This document shows, piece after piece, positions 5,857-9,333 of a stretch of DNA of 9,333 nucleotides. Each line of letters starts with the position of its first letter. The stretch's first letter is position 1. This DNA is from Candidatus Saccharimonadales bacterium (GTDB lineage: Bacteria; Patescibacteriota; Saccharimonadia; Saccharimonadales; UBA4665): NCBI GenBank assembly GCA_025450135.1, contig JANWHZ010000037.1:1-9333 (forward strand), given 5' to 3'. The notes below the pieces were generated by a model, which saw nothing but the letters and a program-made list of their open reading frames with translations, had not been told where the DNA came from and searched no databases. The position numbers and the translations under genes were made by a program.

Positions 5857-5872
5857 GAGTTAATAACAACTC
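5857..5872. repeat. Inverted repeat over the rpsF transcription start (possible operator)
   Basis: GAGTT-N6-AACTC lies one base downstream of the rpsF -10 hexamer and so spans the predicted start site (near 5867). Because it begins before the transcript does, it fits a DNA operator better than a leader hairpin. The arms are only 5 bp, so this is a weak suggestion. Confidence 0.3.
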
Positions 5873-5873
5873 A

Positions 5874-5902
5874 ATTATACTGTATTTACCTCTGTTAAGC
5901 AA
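5874..5902 (-). promoter_or_regulatory. Promoter of the rpsF-ssb-rpsR operon
   Basis: On the minus strand TTGCTT (5902-5897), a 17-bp spacer and a perfect TATAAT (5879-5874) form a sigma70-type promoter. The predicted start is near 5867, giving a leader of about 60 nt before the rpsF Shine-Dalgarno and GTG. I looked for the CCG-containing S6:S18 autoregulatory motif in the leader and did not find it. Confidence 0.7.
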
Positions 5903-5910
5903 GCTCGTTC

Positions 5911-5939
5911 TTGTCGCACCTGGGGCATGGTGCTACGCT
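5911..5939 (+). promoter_or_regulatory. Promoter of the kinase-ahcY operon, predicted leaderless
   Basis: TTGTCG (5911-5916), a 17-bp spacer and TACGCT (5934-5939) preceded by TGC form an extended -10 promoter. Six bases separate the hexamer from ATG 5946, and there is no Shine-Dalgarno, so the mRNA should start at or next to the start codon. Its -35 lies 8 bp from the -35 of the divergent rpsF promoter. Confidence 0.7.
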
Positions 5940-5945
5940 CAAGTG

Positions 5946-6923
5946 ATGAGCAAGCCGAAGACGGTGGTGGTGTCAGGATCGATAGCATTCGACCGTCTTA
6001 TGAGTTTTCATGGCAAGTATTCTGAATTAATTTCTACTGACAAGCTTGAGACGTTGGCAGTTTTGCCAATCGTCGACGCCATGACTACCGCGTTCGGTGG
6101 CGTAGCAACTAATATTGTATACTCGCTTGCGCTGCTCGGAGACAGCCCAATTTTACTCGGCTCAATCGGCAAAGACGCCCAAGACGAAATGCGAGAACTT
6201 GCCGCGTTAGGAGTAGTGACAAGTCACCTCCATATTAGCCACTTGCCGACAGCCACTTTTACTGCAATCACTGATGCAAATCAGGCACAAATCGGTGGAT
6301 TTTTCCCAGGTGCCATGCTGGATAGCGAACCGCTGACGCTCGCGCCATGGAAAAACACCTCATCACTTATTATTATTTCACCTCACGATCCGGTGGGCAT
6401 GGAGCGACAGATCAACGAATGCATCGAACTAGCACTGCCCTTCTGTTTTGACCCTGGCCCTCAGGTAACTACAATGTCCATCACTGGTATGCAAGCAGGC
6501 ATTGAACATGCTGCCGTCCTGATGCTCAACGAGTATGAACTGTCCATACTGTCGAAGCGAATCGACCTGGACCCAACAGTAATCAAACAACAGGTCCCAC
6601 TGGTCATAACCACACTTGGCAAGAATGGTTCGATGGTTGAGGGTACCGACTGCACTGAACCGATACAGATTGGTATTACTATGCCTAAGCAAGAAGTGGA
6701 CCCAACCGGAGCTGGCGACGCATTCCGCGGCGGCTTTTTATACGGCTATGTACGCGATTGGCCACCAAAGGTGTGTGCGCAATTTGGCGCCACTGTCGCG
6801 GCCTACGCAGTCGAGTGTCGAGGCACAAAAAACCATCGTTTCACATTGGAAGAAGTTATGCAAAGATATCAGCATACATTTGGCGAGGCGCTGCCACAGA
6901 AGGAGGAATATGTCCGATTATAA
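5946..6923 (+). CDS. PfkB-family carbohydrate/nucleoside kinase, probable adenosine kinase
   Basis: This is a 325-residue ribokinase-fold kinase. The first PfkB signature region is AFGGVATNIVYSLALLG (about 49-65). The second is DPTGAGDAFRGGFLYGY (252-268), which holds the anion-hole GAGD with catalytic Asp258. VLMLNEYEL (191-199) and ITTLGKNGSM (221-230) are also typical of the fold. PfkB members phosphorylate ribose, fructose, nucleosides and related compounds, and the motifs alone do not fix the substrate. The overlap with ahcY makes adenosine the best guess: phosphorylating adenosine to AMP would pull the reversible SAH hydrolase reaction forward. A GTG sits just before the ATG at 5943; ATG 5946 is preferred because it keeps the 6-nt spacing from the -10 element. 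It ends in TAA, overlapping ahcY by 14 bp. Confidence 0.88.
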   Translation: MSKPKTVVVSGSIAFDRLMSFHGKYSELISTDKLETLAVLPIVDAMTTAFGGVATNIVYSLALLGDSPILLGSIGKDAQDEMRELAALGVVTSHLHISHLPTATFTAITDANQAQIGGFFPGAMLDSEPLTLAPWKNTSSLIIISPHDPVGMERQINECIELALPFCFDPGPQVTTMSITGMQAGIEHAAVLMLNEYELSILSKRIDLDPTVIKQQVPLVITTLGKNGSMVEGTDCTEPIQIGITMPKQEVDPTGAGDAFRGGFLYGYVRDWPPKVCAQFGATVAAYAVECRGTKNHRFTLEEVMQRYQHTFGEALPQKEEYVRL

Positions 6924-8199
6924 AGTAGCCGACAGCACGCTAGCTACGTGGGGCCGCAACGAGATTACACTGGCTGAAAAAGAGATGCCTGGGCTAATGG
7001 CTATACGTGCAGAACATAAGGGAAAGAAACCACTGAAAGGCGCACGCATCGCTGGATCGCTGCATATGACTATCCAGACCGCCGTCCTGATAGAAACACT
7101 AGTGGATCTGGGCGCAGAGGTACGCTGGGCATCGTGCAATATCTTTAGCACACAAGATCACGCCGCGGCAGCAATCGCCAAAACTGGCATCCCTGTGTTT
7201 GCCTGGAAGGGTGAAACGCAGGAAGAATATTGGTGGTGCACTGAACAGACACTCAAGTTTAAAGATGGCCAGGGGCCAAACCTTCTACTAGATGATGGTG
7301 GCGACCTGACACACTGGGTACACGAGAAGCATCCTGAGATGCTTGGCGAAATCAAAGGCGTCAGCGAAGAAACTACGACAGGCGTTCACCATCTGTACCA
7401 AATGATGGAAAAAGGCATGCTACGTATCCCTGCTATAAACGTTAACGACTCCGTCACCAAGAGCAAGTTCGACAATAAGTATGGTTGCCGTGAGTCACTA
7501 GTTGACGGCATCAAACGAGCAACTGACGTAATGATCGCCGGCAAAATTGCTGTGGTCGCAGGATACGGCGACGTTGGTAAGGGTTGCGCACAGTCATTAG
7601 CAAGTTATGGCTGCCGCGTCCTTGTGACCGAGGTTGATCCCATCTGCGCCTTACAGGCTATGATGGAGGGGTTCGACATCGTCACAATGGAAGAGGCTGC
7701 CTCACGTGGCAACATCTTTGTAACGACTACTGGCTGCAAGGATATTATCACAATTGAACATATGAAAAAGATGCCGGACACAGCAATCGTCTGCAACATT
7801 GGCCACTTCGACGTTGAAATACAGGTCGACAAATTAAACCACTTACCGGGTATCAAAAAAACCGAGGTTAAGCCATTGGTTGACTTGTACACATTCACGG
7901 ACGGCCACCGCATCATTTTATTGGCTGAAGGGCGACTTGTTAATTTAGGGTGTGCCACTGGCCACCCATCGTTTGTTATGAGCAACAGCTTCTCAAATCA
8001 AGTCCTCGCCCAACTGGAGCTATGGACAAAGCCATATGAGGTCGGTGTCTATCGGCTACCGAAGGAATTGGATGAGAAAGTAGCTCGGCTGCACGTCGAA
8101 GCGCTCGGTGGCCACATGAGCCACCTCAGTAAAGATCAGGCCGAGTATTTGGGTATCTCCACTAGTGGACCGTTCAAGCCGGAGCACTACCGTTACTAG
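6910..8199 (+). CDS. ahcY: S-adenosyl-L-homocysteine hydrolase (adenosylhomocysteinase)
   Basis: This NAD-dependent cytosolic enzyme splits SAH into adenosine and homocysteine, removing the product inhibitor of methyltransferases. At 429 residues it is complete and of the short type, lacking the insertion of about 40 residues found in many bacterial and plant enzymes. Active-site residues match the known family set: His52 (GSLHMT), Asp129 (LLLDDGGD), Glu154 (SEETTTG), Lys184 and Asp188 (SVTKSKFDN) and Cys193 (YGCRES). The NAD-binding loop is VVAGYGDVGKGCA (215-227). NIGHFDVEI and the C-terminal PFKPEHYRY, which reaches into the partner subunit's cofactor site, are present. AGGAGG lies 3 nt before ATG 6910, inside the kinase gene. 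The frame is open further upstream, but that sequence is the kinase gene in another frame. Translation is probably coupled to the kinase. Confidence 0.98.
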   Translation: MSDYKVADSTLATWGRNEITLAEKEMPGLMAIRAEHKGKKPLKGARIAGSLHMTIQTAVLIETLVDLGAEVRWASCNIFSTQDHAAAAIAKTGIPVFAWKGETQEEYWWCTEQTLKFKDGQGPNLLLDDGGDLTHWVHEKHPEMLGEIKGVSEETTTGVHHLYQMMEKGMLRIPAINVNDSVTKSKFDNKYGCRESLVDGIKRATDVMIAGKIAVVAGYGDVGKGCAQSLASYGCRVLVTEVDPICALQAMMEGFDIVTMEEAASRGNIFVTTTGCKDIITIEHMKKMPDTAIVCNIGHFDVEIQVDKLNHLPGIKKTEVKPLVDLYTFTDGHRIILLAEGRLVNLGCATGHPSFVMSNSFSNQVLAQLELWTKPYEVGVYRLPKELDEKVARLHVEALGGHMSHLSKDQAEYLGISTSGPFKPEHYRY

Positions 8200-8264
8200 C
8201 GATAGAAAGCAACCCAGATGGCATGGCCTCCTAGCATAGAGAGCGTACCACGATACACGTCGTA

Positions 8265-9014
8265 TTAAGCCGCACGCAAAGCATCACCCAGCCAACCGAG
8301 CGCCTGTTGGTCAACTTTCCCGTATTGTTCGTTTAAGAGCAGGCGGCTAATATATTGCCCGACTTGTTGCGGCTGGTCCCTCGGTAAACGTCGCTTCCTA
8401 CGCGCGTCAAAATATTGTCGTGCCAATGGACGAGCCGCTTCTTCGCTGGCCAGACGGATAAGTTCACGGCCGAGGGACATCCGCCGGTTTTGAAGCTTTG
8501 CGTGCAGAAACTCATCCATAAGAGATGGCGATATATCCAGCCCATATTGGACTGCGTAATGTATTAGGTAGCGCCGTACGCGGTCAGGAGTTTCAATATG
8601 TGCTGCATGGCCTCCCCATAGTCGAGCACGCTCGTCTGGAGTAAGCGGTACAAGCTTCGGCCTCCCTTCTCGGTCAAAGAAAACTGCCCGGCCTGGCATA
8701 TAGCCCGCAGCACTAAATACAATGGTACGAAAGTTCTCAAAATCACTTCTCGGTAGACGTGGCACATCGTACGCCGTATGGTATAGATTATGTTCTGGCC
8801 GAGGCACAAGCTGTACACGACAGCCACGCAATGCTTGGTCGCCAATATCACCAGCCATAAGCAACGCCCTTGGATAAAAAACATGGTGTAAATCGCTGAA
8901 TCGTTCAGTCTCTGGCACAGGTCGACTTGCAAGAATTATTGGATCGTATACGAGCGGCAACGGAATACCCGTGTGGTGATCAAACGGCACTGCCAGCTTT
9001 TCAGCACTTGTCAT
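8265..9014 (-). CDS. Uncharacterised protein with an HNH-like histidine patch
   Basis: I do not recognise this 249-residue soluble protein. Residues 41-49 (DLHHVFYPR) and 66-82 (RVQLVPRPEHNLYHTAY) place two histidine clusters about 30 residues apart in a layout that recalls HNH/beta-beta-alpha-metal proteins. The usual zinc-binding cysteine pairs are absent, so this is only a resemblance. The C-terminal half (about 125-249) is helical and rich in Arg and Leu, with several short basic runs (DARRKRRLPRD), which suits nucleic-acid contact. No signal peptide or membrane segment is seen. The frame is open to ATG 9035. ATG 9014 is chosen because GGAGGT stands 4 nt before it, while 9035 falls directly after a terminator T-run. 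The gene is convergent with ahcY, with 65 bp between them and no clear terminator there. Confidence 0.75.
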   Translation of the reverse strand: MTSAEKLAVPFDHHTGIPLPLVYDPIILASRPVPETERFSDLHHVFYPRALLMAGDIGDQALRGCRVQLVPRPEHNLYHTAYDVPRLPRSDFENFRTIVFSAAGYMPGRAVFFDREGRPKLVPLTPDERARLWGGHAAHIETPDRVRRYLIHYAVQYGLDISPSLMDEFLHAKLQNRRMSLGRELIRLASEEAARPLARQYFDARRKRRLPRDQPQQVGQYISRLLLNEQYGKVDQQALGWLGDALRAA

Positions 9015-9018
9015 AGAG

Positions 9019-9024
9019 ACCTCC
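9019..9024 (-). promoter_or_regulatory. Shine-Dalgarno that sets the start of the uncharacterised gene at 9014
   Basis: GGAGGT on the minus strand lies 4 nt before ATG 9014. This supports the shorter start over ATG 9035. The complementary hexamer ACCTCC occurs upstream on the same strand at 9073-9078, before the terminator hairpin, and could mask this site in the RNA. Confidence 0.7.
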
Positions 9025-9039
9025 ACAAGCGACATATAT

Positions 9040-9070
9040 AAAAAGCTCCTGCCGGTATGAGCAGGAGCTT
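9040..9070 (-). terminator. Intrinsic terminator or attenuator hairpin before the uncharacterised gene
   Basis: A perfect 10-bp inverted repeat, AAGCTCCTGC (9043-9052) and GCAGGAGCTT (9061-9070), encloses an 8-nt loop. On the minus strand the second arm runs into a stretch of five T's and then ATAT, the form of a Rho-independent terminator. On the plus strand no T-run follows. It could end the transcript of the gene at the right edge, end a short RNA started near 9176, or act as an attenuator for the gene starting at 9014. Confidence 0.8.
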
Positions 9071-9182
9071 GAGGAGGTGGTTACCCAGCATATGCCGGGC
9101 GGCGTAATACAGCCAATACTTATTGCTTTTTGTCTAACGTGGATCGGGTCGTTCTCTCTCATTTGTAAGAATCTTTACAGAA

Positions 9183-9212
9183 AGCATAAGCGTTTTAGGT
9201 CAAGGCTGGCAA
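9183..9212 (-). promoter_or_regulatory. Candidate promoter about 170 nt upstream of the uncharacterised gene
   Basis: On the minus strand TTGCCA (9212-9207, 5 of 6 matches), an 18-bp spacer and TATGCT (9188-9183, 4 of 6 matches) make a plausible sigma70-type promoter. The predicted start is near 9176. Transcription from it would meet the hairpin at 9040-9070 before reaching the Shine-Dalgarno of the next gene. Confidence 0.45.
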
Positions 9213-9241
9213 GACATATTCCTTGTGGTATAGACAACGAG

Positions 9242-9333
9242 TTATAAGATACCGTCGCTATCACTATCAGAGTCTGCACCGACCGGCGCAGGTTGGCCGC
9301 CGCCACCGGAAAACACAGCATCCATACTATTTA
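9242..9333 (-). CDS. C-terminal end of an unidentified protein, cut by the right edge
   Basis: The minus strand is open from the window edge to a TAA at 9242-9244, giving 29 residues (NSMDAVFSGGGGQPAPVG, then ADSDSDSDGIL). The Gly/Pro-rich linker followed by an acidic Asp-Ser repeat looks like a disordered C-terminal tail. Too little is visible to name a family. An ATG at the third visible codon could be an internal methionine or the start of a very small ORF; the first reading is more likely. The end of the gene lies about 170 nt upstream of the terminator hairpin at 9040-9070. Confidence 0.55.
   Translation of the reverse strand, partial: NSMDAVFSGGGGQPAPVGADSDSDSDGIL

Noticed and set aside
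5808..5867. S6:S18 autoregulatory leader motif before rpsF
   Set aside because: The leader lacks the CCG-containing hairpin and bulge of the known motif, and the only clear inverted repeat straddles the predicted transcription start.
6616..6909. Upstream extension of ahcY to ATG 6616 (527 aa)
   Set aside because: The extra 98 residues are the kinase gene read in another frame and resemble no SAH hydrolase N-terminus. ATG 6910 has AGGAGG and gives the canonical start.
8200..8264. Bidirectional terminator between the convergent ahcY and 8265 genes
   Set aside because: The best candidate, ATAC-ACGTC-GTAT at 8252-8264, has only a 4-bp stem and no T-run.
9071..9099. Resemblance of minus-strand GGTAACCACCTCCT to the 16S rRNA 3' end or a T-box
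   Set aside because: Only short matches to the anti-Shine-Dalgarno and to GGTAACC are present, without the rest of 16S helix 45. The T-box core (AGGGTGGNACCGCG) is not matched, and no aminoacyl-tRNA synthetase gene follows.
9210..9220. GCAAGACATAT repeated at 5357-5367 and 9209-9219
   Set aside because: Shared 11-mers are expected by chance in a window this size, and the palindromic second half is missing in the right-hand copy.

Overview
The window looks like a housekeeping segment of a small-genome bacterium. I infer Candidate Phyla Radiation (Patescibacteria), most likely Saccharibacteria. The grounds are a short S18 (67 aa), an EF-P with Arg at the tip of its modification loop (MGRGG), an S6-SSB-S18 operon with no L9 gene after it, tight gene packing, and promoters placed directly against start codons. 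The assignment is family-level pattern recognition and was not tested by any search. The genetic code appears standard: TGA is used as a stop and does not occur inside genes.

Layout. Positions 1-1023 (+) hold most of the ATPase/GTPase YchF, cut by the left edge. Positions 1105-1791 (+) encode a Crp/Fnr-type regulator whose 3' end overlaps by 20 bp the end of a convergent phosphoribosyltransferase-like gene. From 5807 down to 1772 (-) lies a long co-oriented cluster: rpsF, ssb, rpsR, an uncharacterised helical protein, efp, a 2H phosphoesterase (RNA ligase/CPDase-like), tlyA and the phosphoribosyltransferase-like gene. Most of these genes act on the ribosome or on RNA. Positions 5946-8199 (+) hold a PfkB-family kinase overlapping ahcY (S-adenosylhomocysteine hydrolase); the pair is best read as an SAH-recycling operon in which the kinase removes the adenosine. 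SAH is the by-product of methyltransferases such as TlyA. Positions 9014-8265 (-) encode an uncharacterised protein with a histidine-rich, HNH-like patch, preceded by a strong terminator hairpin. The C-terminal 29 residues of another minus-strand protein lie at the right edge.

The most striking pattern is regulatory. Four genes (the crp-like gene, the PRTase-like gene, the helical protein and the kinase) have no Shine-Dalgarno sequence. Each instead has a TANNNT -10 hexamer ending exactly 6 nt before an ATG, which predicts leaderless mRNAs. Genes inside operons, and rpsF with its roughly 60-nt leader, carry clear Shine-Dalgarno sequences. The window therefore seems to use two initiation modes. 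This pattern also corrects two gene starts and splits the minus-strand cluster into at least three transcription units.

A second candidate signal is at 9036-9212: a promoter, a roughly 135-nt leader and an intrinsic terminator placed just before the Shine-Dalgarno of the uncharacterised gene. This could be an attenuator or a small RNA. No tRNA, rRNA, CRISPR array, insertion sequence or phage gene was seen. I found no clear novel multi-gene system.
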